Virus record (IMG/VR): IMGVR_UViG_3300038425_000073
Location: 1 to 37,542 of that record
DNA from: a virus
DNA: 37,542 nucleotides
Strand: one strand, 5' to 3'
Part shown: positions 24,953-31,361 of the stretch, in pieces
How positions within the stretch are numbered: position 1 is the first letter of the stretch
Layout: every line of letters starts with the position of its first letter
The notes under the pieces: model-generated
Seen by the model: the letters and a program-made list of their open reading frames with translations, nothing else
Told to the model about the DNA's origin: nothing
The model's database searches: none
Program-made: the position numbers and the translations under genes

Positions 24953-24962
24953 ACCTTAAATA
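24953..24962 (+). promoter_or_regulatory. TATA box for the gene at 24989
   Basis: ACCTTAAATA lies 27-36 bases before ATG 24989. Confidence 0.7.
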
Positions 24963-24988
24963 CTCCCATCTCCTTTATCTAACTCAGT

Positions 24989-25591
24989 ATGCCATTCGGA
25001 GAGTTCAAGGACTTCGCTGATTGCGTCTCAAAGAACAAGAGTAAGGACGACCCGTCAGCCTACTGTGGCTATATAAAGAATCAGATAGAGGGTGGCAAGA
25101 AGAAGGAAGAGGTCATGGACTTTCCAGAGCACGAACTCTTTCATCTCGAAGAGGCAGACCGCCAGACCAGACTGCCAAAAGGAGTTCAGCACACTATAAA
25201 GAGGATGGGTGGGCCAGAAGCGTGGACTCCTGAAAGCGAAATAGAAAGCGAGAACATCAAAGAAGCCAGTGCCTTCCTCAAGACACTGAAAGCAACGGTT
25301 GATGAAGTTACGCTCTTAGCGAAGGATACGGGTTACATGGGTGTCTCCGAAAAGGTAAGCCCCACACCACCCGTCTACAGTTTCCCCGTCTCAGGAGACC
25401 TTGTAGATACCGTAGTCCATGAGGTAAAGGGCTTTAACGTTCAGACCAACTTCTACAACCAGACCATGAGCGAACTCAAGGACATCGTAAAGGATGCCGA
25501 CAAGTTCTTCGTAGACGCTGGCTGGAACTCCAAGGAGACCATCAAGGAGTATGAGAAGCACATGAAGAAGAACGGGAAGGACTTCGACTAA
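24989..25591 (+). CDS. Protein with phage-type FKDFxxCV...YCGYI N-terminal motif
   Basis: The product is 200 aa. The first 36 residues (GEFKDFADCV, then SAYCGYIK) form a short Cys-Cys module that I recognise from the N-termini of phage head or protease-related proteins; the module's own function is not known to me. The rest is helical with lysine-rich ends (EYEKHMKKNGKDFD). It may be a virion or assembly protein. It is leaderless, and its stop overlaps the convergent gene's stop by four bases. Confidence 0.68.
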   Translation: MPFGEFKDFADCVSKNKSKDDPSAYCGYIKNQIEGGKKKEEVMDFPEHELFHLEEADRQTRLPKGVQHTIKRMGGPEAWTPESEIESENIKEASAFLKTLKATVDEVTLLAKDTGYMGVSEKVSPTPPVYSFPVSGDLVDTVVHEVKGFNVQTNFYNQTMSELKDIVKDADKFFVDAGWNSKETIKEYEKHMKKNGKDFD

Positions 25592-25863
25592 CCCCACTCT
25601 TTGAAATCGAACTTCGCAGGTTTCTTGGCTCTCACTAATTTGTAACACTCTACTATACATCTCTCTGCTCCTATTCCCATGAAGAACCAAAAGGCATCCA
25701 TCGGAATGTTCAGAAGGTTAGGGAAGGGAAAGAAGAGTGAGAGAACTAGCCCTATCACCGGACTTCTCAAAAAGACCATAGGTTTGAATCCTTCGTAACG
25801 TGAGTCTTTGATAGCCCCGCCCATCGCAGAGGCCAGCCCACTGAGGATGAGAATAGGATTCAA
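25588..25863 (-). CDS. Membrane-associated hypothetical protein
   Basis: The product is 91 aa if begun at TTG 25863. The frame continues upstream to 25959, but that would overlap the divergent gene; TTG 25863 lies 25-33 bases after a CTCAAATAG element, and ATG 25824 is the other option. The N-terminal stretch (NPILILSGLASAMGG) and the middle (SPVIGLVLSLFFPFP; DAFWFFMGIG) are hydrophobic, with a basic C-terminus (YKLVRAKKPAKF). Probably two membrane segments. The function is unknown and the start uncertain. Confidence 0.6.
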   Translation of the reverse strand: MNPILILSGLASAMGGAIKDSRYEGFKPMVFLRSPVIGLVLSLFFPFPNLLNIPMDAFWFFMGIGAERCIVECYKLVRAKKPAKFDFKEWG

Positions 25864-25868
25864 GGAGA

Positions 25869-25878
25869 CCTTATATAC
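25869..25878 (+). promoter_or_regulatory. TATA box for the gene at 25900
   Basis: CCTTATATAC lies 22-31 bases before ATG 25900 and excludes the in-frame TTG at 25891. Confidence 0.75.
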
Positions 25879-25887
25879 TTCGCCACC

Positions 25888-25896
25888 TATTTGAGT
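25888..25896 (-). promoter_or_regulatory. Weak TATA-like element for the gene at 25588-25863
   Basis: The minus strand reads CTCAAATAG, 25-33 bases before TTG 25863. It has one mismatch to the CTTAAATAG type used elsewhere in the window. Confidence 0.4.
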
Positions 25897-25899
25897 ATT

Positions 25900-27627
25900 A
25901 TGGCCAAAGAAGAGGCTTTCGGCAAGACTATGCCTTATGCCAGTTGTCCAATTTGCCACGACATTATGCTAACTGAGGAGTATGACAACCATATTCGGCA
26001 CTCCCACAATCAGGAGCAACGAGACCGATTTGGCATTAAGACTGAGGAAAAGCCCGGGCCAAAGGGCCACTTCTATGGGGATGTCTGGTCTAAGTATGAG
26101 CAACAGCCCTATACGTTCACTCCTGCTGAGTTCGATGCCATCTCCAATGAGGCATGGGAAGGAGAGGGTTGTGAGATTTGCACTGGCATAGTCCAAAGCA
26201 CAGAGACTAGCGGTGAAGACTACATCATCTATCCGACACCAGACCAGAAGAGGCACATGACCGACATCTTCGGATATGCGGCTGAACCTGCCGTCAAACC
26301 CACTGGCTACCTAGACCCTGAAGACCCACAGTGGCAACAGTCTGTCGAACACATTCAAGAACGCTATAAGGGTGGGCCACTTGGCTCATTTGGCCCTCAG
26401 TCTGGCATGATGAGAGGAGAGCCGACTAGGGACGAATGGCAAATCACCAGTTACCTAGACGGAGTTGGAGTGACCTACATCCACAAAATGAAACTCAGAG
26501 AACTAGACCCTTCCATCGAGAGAGAGCGACTTGAATACGACATCTACATTCCAGAGTATCACATGGCCATCGAGACCAGTCCGGGCTGGCATGAAGGTGG
26601 GCCTAGCGAAAAGAGTTTCCCAGATGTGGTCGAGAATGACCGCTTCAAGAGAGAGTTCGCTGAAGAGCGTGGTATAGACCTTATGAGTTTCGACCCCGCC
26701 AAAGGGACAGAGAATTTCATCAATGGAACCCTAGTGCCTAAATTGAGGGCTGTCGGAGTGGATGCCTTTGAAGTGACCGAAGGGAAGAAAGAACAAGAAG
26801 ACCTCTCTACAGAAGGGCGAACCTACGGCGACCCACGCTTCAACGAGTGGGACACCCCGTTCATCTACAGAGAAGAAGAGGAAGATAAGAGACCAGAAAG
26901 TTGGGGAAGAGTCAAGCACAGCACTTGTGTTTGTCATGACCCACCGAATAACAAGACTTCTTTTTGTGATGAATGTGATATGCACCATCATGATAACGAT
27001 TGGATGGAAGACCATCTAGAGATACAAAGTATGCGAGAGGTTGAAGCGGATTTTGGTAAAAGAGATGAACAGAAGGGAGTAGGTTACGATTGGGACTACA
27101 ACACGAAGTATCGAGATAAGCCCATCCTTGAAGAGTCTGAACAGAGTAAACCCATTGGAGACAGTTGGAAAGTAAAGGGACAGACCATCAGATGTTCTAA
27201 TTGCGGAAAAGAAAAGGAACTGTGCGACATCTGCAACTATCATCACCATGCAGACAACTTCATGGGAGAGCATGAGAAATTCCAAATGATTGTCAACTCT
27301 GGCGGTCTGGACTGGAATAAACTGCCGTCCCAACTTCAAGCCTTTGAAGAGAAGTATGGAACCGCCTTTCCCTGCCCTATGGACATAGACCCTGAAGACA
27401 TGGGAACCTTCCAAAAGGAAGAGCAGTCTGGAATACCCCAAAACATCCCCACTGGCGCATACACCCGACTGGAACCCTTGACTCAAGACCAGTCTCAGAA
27501 CTTCCCCAGATACCCAGAGCGTGGGAAGGTCAACACAATAGAACAGCAGAGTGGCGGAGAGGAACTAGAGGCTCAGAACATCCTCAAACTAGAGGAAGAG
27601 ATTAAGGAACTCGAATCTCAAGTCTAG
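25900..27627 (+). CDS. Zinc-finger / PD-(D/E)XK-like nuclease protein with duplicated Cys-His repeats
   Basis: The product is 575 aa. Residues 16-36 form a C2H2-like finger (CPICH, then HIRHSH). Around 205-260 lies a Vsr/DUF559-like PD-(D/E)XK segment: EYDIYIPEYHMAIETS with D214 and E225, then H231 and NDRFKREFAEERGIDL. From ~340 and ~432 two related Cys-His blocks follow (CDECDMHHHDNDWMEDH and CDICNYHHHADNFMGEH), each ~35 residues, evidently a duplication. The C-terminus is an acidic coiled coil. It may recognise and cut DNA, or be a virion protein with a captured nuclease domain. The typical lysine of the motif is not clear, so activity is uncertain. Confidence 0.72.
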   Translation: MAKEEAFGKTMPYASCPICHDIMLTEEYDNHIRHSHNQEQRDRFGIKTEEKPGPKGHFYGDVWSKYEQQPYTFTPAEFDAISNEAWEGEGCEICTGIVQSTETSGEDYIIYPTPDQKRHMTDIFGYAAEPAVKPTGYLDPEDPQWQQSVEHIQERYKGGPLGSFGPQSGMMRGEPTRDEWQITSYLDGVGVTYIHKMKLRELDPSIERERLEYDIYIPEYHMAIETSPGWHEGGPSEKSFPDVVENDRFKREFAEERGIDLMSFDPAKGTENFINGTLVPKLRAVGVDAFEVTEGKKEQEDLSTEGRTYGDPRFNEWDTPFIYREEEEDKRPESWGRVKHSTCVCHDPPNNKTSFCDECDMHHHDNDWMEDHLEIQSMREVEADFGKRDEQKGVGYDWDYNTKYRDKPILEESEQSKPIGDSWKVKGQTIRCSNCGKEKELCDICNYHHHADNFMGEHEKFQMIVNSGGLDWNKLPSQLQAFEEKYGTAFPCPMDIDPEDMGTFQKEEQSGIPQNIPTGAYTRLEPLTQDQSQNFPRYPERGKVNTIEQQSGGEELEAQNILKLEEEIKELESQV

Positions 27628-27629
27628 CC

Positions 27630-27779
27630 TTAAGGCTTGTGGATATAGTCCATCATACACGGAAGGTCATCAAAATAGGCGGTTGTCTTTACACCAAGTT
27701 TGACGACTGTGTATTCCACATAGTCTACTGGACTCACAACAGCCTTACATTCGGCGCAAACAGTTGGAACCCATACCAT
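27630..27779 (-). CDS. 49-aa small cysteine protein
   Basis: The gene runs from ATG 27779 to TAA 27630-27632. It encodes MVWVPTVCAECKAVVSP... with a CAEC pair near the N-terminus and a further Cys at residue 41, a possible partial zinc site. A TATA box ends 22 bases upstream, which strongly supports a real leaderless gene. Its stop lies two bases from the convergent nuclease-like gene's stop. Function unknown. Confidence 0.7.
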   Translation of the reverse strand: MVWVPTVCAECKAVVSPVDYVEYTVVKLGVKTTAYFDDLPCMMDYIHKP

Positions 27780-27800
27780 ACCCTACCCATCGAAGGCAGA

Positions 27801-27810
27801 CTATATAAAG
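27801..27810 (-). promoter_or_regulatory. TATA box for the 49-aa cysteine gene
   Basis: The minus strand reads CTTTATATAG, 22-31 bases before ATG 27779. It overlaps the stop codon of the SWIM-finger gene. Confidence 0.75.
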
Positions 27811-28031
27811 ATTCTAAGTTTAGCCTTGAGAGCCGTCATATGCCAGCACTTCTGATTGTTGAACCAACCTAGACAGTCGCACGACCCCACATTCGCTTCT
27901 CTACTATAGAAGAGATTGTGTGGCAGGTCTTCTGGATGAGACTTGGATTTAACCTTGGCAAAGACCAAACCGCCAGAATCCTGTAGAATCTCTACTAGGT
28001 CACTTTGACTTTGGTTGTTCTGGGTATCCAA
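27801..28031 (-). CDS. Small SWIM-type zinc finger protein
   Basis: The product is 76 aa from TTG 28031, behind a purine-rich GAGGCGG ribosome signal. The C-terminal half has C51-D-C53 ... C62-W-H64, the SWIM pattern CxCx(n)CxH, within GSCDCLGWFNNQKCWHMTAL. SWIM fingers bind DNA or proteins and occur in archaeal and mobile-element proteins, usually fused to larger domains; here the finger is nearly alone. It overlaps the upstream gene by 32 bases in the same operon. Confidence 0.7.
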   Translation of the reverse strand: MDTQNNQSQSDLVEILQDSGGLVFAKVKSKSHPEDLPHNLFYSREANVGSCDCLGWFNNQKCWHMTALKAKLRIFI

Positions 28032-28260
28032 GTTGCTTCCGCCTCTTCTCCTTCTCTTCCTTCGTGTCGTAAGGAAGGATAGTCCCAGACTCGAAACCTA
28101 TCTCTTCTTGCATTATGGCAGGAGCGTTGGTGATTGGCTCAATGCTTCCCAAGCCGCTTCCTGTTGAGTAGATGACGCACTCTGGTCTCATATGAGCCAA
28201 GTCGTCCTCTTCGGTCAGGATAGTGACATGATGAGTTGTGCAAACTCTTTCTATTCCCAT
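28000..28260 (-). CDS. Small hypothetical protein
   Basis: The 86-aa protein begins MGIERVCTTHHVTILTEEDD and has one Cys/His-containing stretch, a Gly-rich turn (YSTGSGLGSIEP) and a lysine-rich C-terminal tail. Leaderless behind a TATA box, it is co-transcribed with the SWIM-finger gene. No family recognised. Confidence 0.7.
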   Translation of the reverse strand: MGIERVCTTHHVTILTEEDDLAHMRPECVIYSTGSGLGSIEPITNAPAIMQEEIGFESGTILPYDTKEEKEKRRKQLGYPEQPKSK

Positions 28261-28284
28261 GCTACCACCTATTGTCTCTTGCCA

Positions 28285-28294
28285 CTATATAAAG
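28285..28294 (-). promoter_or_regulatory. TATA box for the gene at 28000-28260
   Basis: The minus strand reads CTTTATATAG, 25-34 bases before ATG 28260. The ten bases are identical to the TATA box at 27801-27810. Confidence 0.78.
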
Positions 28295-28301
28295 ATTCAG
28301 A

Positions 28302-28457
28302 CTATTCGCCATAAGTGATAGGCTGAAGCACGAACCCTTGCCCTTGTGCCATATTACTTGTGAAGGTGAGATGGCAACTACAAGTGCAACCGAAGTTGAA
28401 TCTTGCTTGGCCACAGGAGCCACAGACTCCGCAACCGCACTTAGAACAGAAACCCAT
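28302..28457 (-). CDS. 51-aa cysteine-rich protein (8 Cys)
   Basis: The gene runs from ATG 28457 to TAG 28302-28304. Eight cysteines lie within residues 4-28 (C4, C7, C9, C12, C15, C24, C26, C28) followed by H29, a density typical of a compact multi-metal site. The C-terminal half is Gln/Gly-rich. The start lies three bases after the previous stop, with a GGGGGA ribosome signal upstream, so it is the last gene of the uS2 operon. A different frame on this strand (28262-28492) is only its shadow. Confidence 0.7.
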   Translation of the reverse strand: MGFCSKCGCGVCGSCGQARFNFGCTCSCHLTFTSNMAQGQGFVLQPITYGE

Positions 28458-28460
28458 GAC

Positions 28461-28643
28461 TTATTTCCCCCACTTCTCAGGAGACACACCACTACCCTCT
28501 GTGATTACTTGAACGCGCCCACAAGTATAGCAGACGTAGTATGAGACAGACCAATAGACCAAACCTTCATATCTGCCCGGATGATAGCCCCGCATCAAGT
28601 CCATGAATCTATCATGACACCATACACCTATAGGGCCATTCAT
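28461..28643 (-). CDS. 60-aa hypothetical protein
   Basis: The Tyr/Trp/Gly-rich protein contains a CYTCG pair near its middle and no other obvious metal ligands except C9 and H10. It is coupled to the upstream gene by an ATGA overlap and followed by the cysteine-rich gene. No family recognised. Confidence 0.65.
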   Translation of the reverse strand: MNGPIGVWCHDRFMDLMRGYHPGRYEGLVYWSVSYYVCYTCGRVQVITEGSGVSPEKWGK

Positions 28644-28903
28644 TCTTTCTCATCCCAATGAAGGATTACATCGGCTCTGTAAGCCTCTGCACATTCAGCC
28701 GCCCCATCTTGTTTGTAGAGCAAAGTATACTGGTCTCGCTTGATGTCATACTCTATAGCAACAAACTTGGCATCTTCTGGAATTTGGCTTTCTACTCTAA
28801 ACTTCTTGTTGCTTCCTTGAAGGAGTTTACCTAGAGCCTCTCTAGAGGCCAGAATGTAGAACTTTGCAGGAAATGGAACGTCTAGTGGTTCTAGTTCTTT
28901 CAT
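28640..28903 (-). CDS. 87-aa hypothetical protein
   Basis: The protein is a small alpha/beta fold: strand KFYILAS, helix EALGKLLQG, strands FVAIEYDI and YTLLYKQ, helix CAEAYRADVIL. It has ATGA overlaps on both sides, with uS2 upstream and the 60-aa gene downstream. No family recognised. Confidence 0.7.
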   Translation of the reverse strand: MKELEPLDVPFPAKFYILASREALGKLLQGSNKKFRVESQIPEDAKFVAIEYDIKRDQYTLLYKQDGAAECAEAYRADVILHWDEKE

Positions 28904-29622
28904 TCTTCCTTTCCACCCTCTTCCCCTTTCTCCTCTTTCTCTGGCATCTTTGTCTCAAAGTCCTCTACTCCAAGAGGTTCTGTCGTTTCATACTTGAAGA
29001 TGTCGTCTGCTCCCATCGCTTCTAACCATCCGCTATGAATAAGGATAGACCGAGCCAGAAGATAGTAGACGGTGGCGATGGCCTTGGCTCCTACGTTGTT
29101 AGCAGGGATAGCGATGTCAACATCCTCAAAGGTGGCGTTGGTGTTGCAAACGGCTATGACAGGGATGCCTATGCTAGAGGCTTCAAACATGGCCCGTCTG
29201 TCTCCCATCATGGCTTGGCCTATCTTTTTTGGGACTCCATTGGTGGGGTCTGAGACCACCAGACAGTCAACGTCCATATAACTCGCTATCTTCGTATTGG
29301 TGAGACTCCCTGCTATGAGACGGTGGGTGACTATTGGAATGCGAGTCGCATCGTGAAACGACTTGAGAGCATTGGCGAATCTGGGGTCGGTAGCATAGAA
29401 AAGAGGCTTCGTGGCAGAGTCTTTCCCTGTCCAACTTATGTGCTTGCCCACCACATCCAATCTTTCCAGAATCTTGTTGACATCCATAATGGGGTTGCCA
29501 GTTGGTGCAATCTCAGTGATGTATGGGGTCATGTCCTTACTCACATGGCCTTTGATTCCGATGTGGATGCCAGTGGCCTTGAGAGCGTCCTCTGTAAGTG
29601 TCTTAGGAAGAATAAGACTCAT
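28900..29622 (-). CDS. rps2: Virus-encoded ribosomal protein uS2 (archaeal type)
   Basis: The 240-aa product begins at ATG 29622; an upstream in-frame start at 29679 is excluded by the 33-codon gene. The sequence follows archaeal uS2 from end to end: TGIHIGIKGHVSKDMTPYI, a lDv..iLERL helix, YATDPRFANALKSF, HRLIAGSLTNTKIASYMD, CLVVSDPTNG, GIPVIAVCNTNATFEDVDIAIPANN, AIATVYYLLARSIL and VEDFETKM, with an acidic tail. In the archaeal 30S subunit uS2 binds near the mRNA exit and the Shine-Dalgarno helix. Some usually conserved residues differ (SDPTNG for TDPRAD), so it could compete with or modify host ribosomes. It is in an ATGA-coupled operon. Confidence 0.9.
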   Translation of the reverse strand: MSLILPKTLTEDALKATGIHIGIKGHVSKDMTPYITEIAPTGNPIMDVNKILERLDVVGKHISWTGKDSATKPLFYATDPRFANALKSFHDATRIPIVTHRLIAGSLTNTKIASYMDVDCLVVSDPTNGVPKKIGQAMMGDRRAMFEASSIGIPVIAVCNTNATFEDVDIAIPANNVGAKAIATVYYLLARSILIHSGWLEAMGADDIFKYETTEPLGVEDFETKMPEKEEKGEEGGKEE

Positions 29623-29720
29623 GGTAGTAGACCAAACACCTTTAGTGCGATTAAGGCAGAAATGCACACACCTGTCCATGTTCCCAATGTGCGAAGTTGC
29701 TCCAATGTCAATAGTCTCAT
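29619..29720 (-). CDS. 33-aa membrane microprotein bridging DHH and uS2 genes
   Basis: The gene runs from ATG 29720 to TGA 29619-29621. The start overlaps the DHH gene's stop (ATGA) and its own stop overlaps the uS2 start (ATGA), so it fits the gap exactly. The protein has a polar N-terminus (MRLLTLEQLRTL) and one hydrophobic helix (GVCISALIALKVFGLLP). A single-span peptide might anchor or regulate; otherwise it may serve to relay ribosomes to uS2. Too short for similarity evidence. Confidence 0.65.
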   Translation of the reverse strand: MRLLTLEQLRTLGTWTGVCISALIALKVFGLLP

Positions 29721-30931
29721 TGGAGACTCGCCTCTACCGCCCTTATGAGTTCGTCCAACACCGCCTCTGGGTTGTTGGTGTGCGTCTTGGCAGACCCCGC
29801 TTGCTTCAGACCGCCACCTTCCATGATGGTTGGATTGGCCATTCTGAAGACCTTGCCTATATGAAGTTGGCTGTCTGAGACCCCGTTTCGTCCAGAGACA
29901 TGGACTCCATATTTGGGGATGGTGTTGATGACGAACCAAGGCTTCTTGTTCTGGCCACCCAACTTGTTGGCCATCGCAGAGCCAATGTTCCATTCGTGAC
30001 TGATGATGGAGACCCCGTAAGTTTTCCAAGACTCGATGCCTCTATCATAGTAGGGGAACTCCAACTTCACGTTGTTCTTCCAGTCCTCAGTGACCTTCTT
30101 GAACTCTGGCTTATACTTGATGTGGTTCAAGGCCATCATCTGAGTATTAGGGTTCTTGCCACCCTCAAACAAAGAAGACGTTAAGGCTCCTTTAGTTATC
30201 ATAGTGTAGAGGTCTAGCCAGTTGGGTATCTGCTCCATCTCCTTCATACCCTCATAACAGAAGGGTGGTGCGGCATTGAAGACCATCCTGCGCTGGACAT
30301 GGAGCAACTGAGCATAGAAGTCTATGAGACCCCAATTATAGCCCAGATTCGCCTCTGTCGCTAGAAGTCCTTTGAGGCCACCATGTCTCATCAGAATCTC
30401 GTTGTAAATGGGGCCACCCTCTTGGCTGTCGCTTGCTACATCGCCTCTGAGTCCTAGCAAGGCCCACTTCTCCATGTTGGCGATTGGCCACTGGCTCTGT
30501 TGAGCCATCTTGTAGACGATGCCAGTCGTGCAGTTCTCGTTTGAGGACTCGTAGTAGAACGAAGGAAAGTCCCTTAATCCCTGAAGAAGAGAGGAGTATT
30601 TCGCCATGTCCTCTTTAGTTTCGACTTCCTTATCGGGTGGATGATTGTCCAAAACCACGACTCTCATACCCGTCTTCAGAAGGTCGGATGCCTTTTGAAG
30701 TATGTCCAAACCGCTTCCCAAGTCTAGGATGAATGCGGTCTCTGGATGGAATGACTTGATGACATCAACATCCCCTTGTGAGATGCCAAACGTATCCCAA
30801 TCTTGCCATCTGATGATGTGCTTCGAGTTAGGCTGCGTAAGGGTTAATGCGTTGTGGACTATCCTAGTAGCGCACATCCCATCCGTGTCTTCATCGGTCA
30901 TAATGACCGTATCTTTGTTGTCGGTTGTCAC
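29717..30931 (-). CDS. DHH-family phosphoesterase (RecJ/GAN-like)
   Basis: The 404-aa protein starts with GTG. DHH-family metal motifs are seen in order: I MTDEDTDG (D13, D15, D17), II FILDLGSG (D70), III VVLDNHPP (D95, N96, H97, replacing the DHH triad) and IV GLRGDVASD (D164). The C-terminal part ends with GGGLKQAGSAKTHTN, resembling the substrate-binding DHHA1 motif. Family members are 5'-3' exonucleases or oligonucleotidases; archaeal relatives work with the replisome. It is coupled to the 72-aa gene by GTGA and to the microprotein by ATGA. Confidence 0.85.
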   Translation of the reverse strand: MTTDNKDTVIMTDEDTDGMCATRIVHNALTLTQPNSKHIIRWQDWDTFGISQGDVDVIKSFHPETAFILDLGSGLDILQKASDLLKTGMRVVVLDNHPPDKEVETKEDMAKYSSLLQGLRDFPSFYYESSNENCTTGIVYKMAQQSQWPIANMEKWALLGLRGDVASDSQEGGPIYNEILMRHGGLKGLLATEANLGYNWGLIDFYAQLLHVQRRMVFNAAPPFCYEGMKEMEQIPNWLDLYTMITKGALTSSLFEGGKNPNTQMMALNHIKYKPEFKKVTEDWKNNVKLEFPYYDRGIESWKTYGVSIISHEWNIGSAMANKLGGQNKKPWFVINTIPKYGVHVSGRNGVSDSQLHIGKVFRMANPTIMEGGGLKQAGSAKTHTNNPEAVLDELIRAVEASLQ

Positions 30932-31146
30932 GCTTTCTCACCCGCTACCGCACCAACACCTTTCTTCAGACCAAAGCCGTCTTCGAGTCTAAACATGACA
31001 GCATGATTCACGTTTATCTCTTCTGGCATCGGAATGGTCTTCTCGAACCTCTCTCCGTTTTCGCCCGTTACAATTACTGTAAGGGTTCCGTCCTTACTTA
31101 TCTTGAAGGGGCCGAAGTCTCCTTCCCACAATGTTTCTGTTTTCAT
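30928..31146 (-). CDS. 72-aa hypothetical protein
   Basis: The protein is beta-rich: strand pairs (DFGPFKISKDGTLTVIVTG) and an aliphatic C-terminal segment (HAVMFRLEDGFGLKKG). It heads the transcription unit that runs through the DHH, uS2 and small-protein genes, with a TATA box 23-32 bases upstream. No family recognised. Confidence 0.7.
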   Translation of the reverse strand: MKTETLWEGDFGPFKISKDGTLTVIVTGENGERFEKTIPMPEEINVNHAVMFRLEDGFGLKKGVGAVAGEKA

Positions 31147-31168
31147 GGCTTACCCATTCGTTTGACGG

Positions 31169-31178
31169 TATTTAAGGA
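31169..31178 (-). promoter_or_regulatory. TATA box for the DHH-uS2 operon
   Basis: The minus strand reads TCCTTAAATA, 23-32 bases before ATG 31146. It is the only recognised strong promoter before the whole 2.8-kb operon; a weaker CCTTAATCG element (29649-29657) lies before uS2. Confidence 0.75.
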
Positions 31179-31180
31179 TT

Positions 31181-31351
31181 CTAGCAAGGTTTGTATCTCT
31201 TATCAGAGACAGAAAAGAACTCTCCATCACTTGCACATCTGATTATCGCATATTGTCCCAATCCAGTGTTGAGAACGAACCACTCCTGAGTAGGTGCAAT
31301 CAAATGACCAATATGCTTTCTTGGGTCAGAAAGACCTGTATTTTCGCTCAT
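31181..31351 (-). CDS. 56-aa hypothetical protein
   Basis: The gene runs from ATG 31351 to TAG 31181-31183. The start is preceded by GGTGG, a good ribosome signal that overlaps the stop of the exonuclease gene. The protein begins MSENTGLSDPRKHIGHLI and has a beta-like middle (EWFVLNTGLGQYAIIRC). It ends three bases before the DHH-operon TATA box. No family recognised, but the start signal supports it. Confidence 0.65.
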   Translation of the reverse strand: MSENTGLSDPRKHIGHLIAPTQEWFVLNTGLGQYAIIRCASDGEFFSVSDKRYKPC

Positions 31352-31361
31352 TTCTTTCCAC

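Noticed and set aside
27639-27872. Plus-strand 77-codon frame after the nuclease-like gene
   Set aside because: It runs antisense to the 49-aa gene with a good promoter and to the SWIM-finger gene, and has no TATA box itself.
28262-28492. Minus-strand 76-codon frame
   Set aside because: It is out of frame with the eight-cysteine gene at 28302-28457, which has a ribosome signal and a biased composition. The longer frame has no start signal and a low-complexity Val/Ser/Ala content.
30925-31242. Plus-strand frame opposite the operon head
   Set aside because: Antisense to the 72-aa gene and the 56-aa gene, both with correct promoter or ribosome signals.
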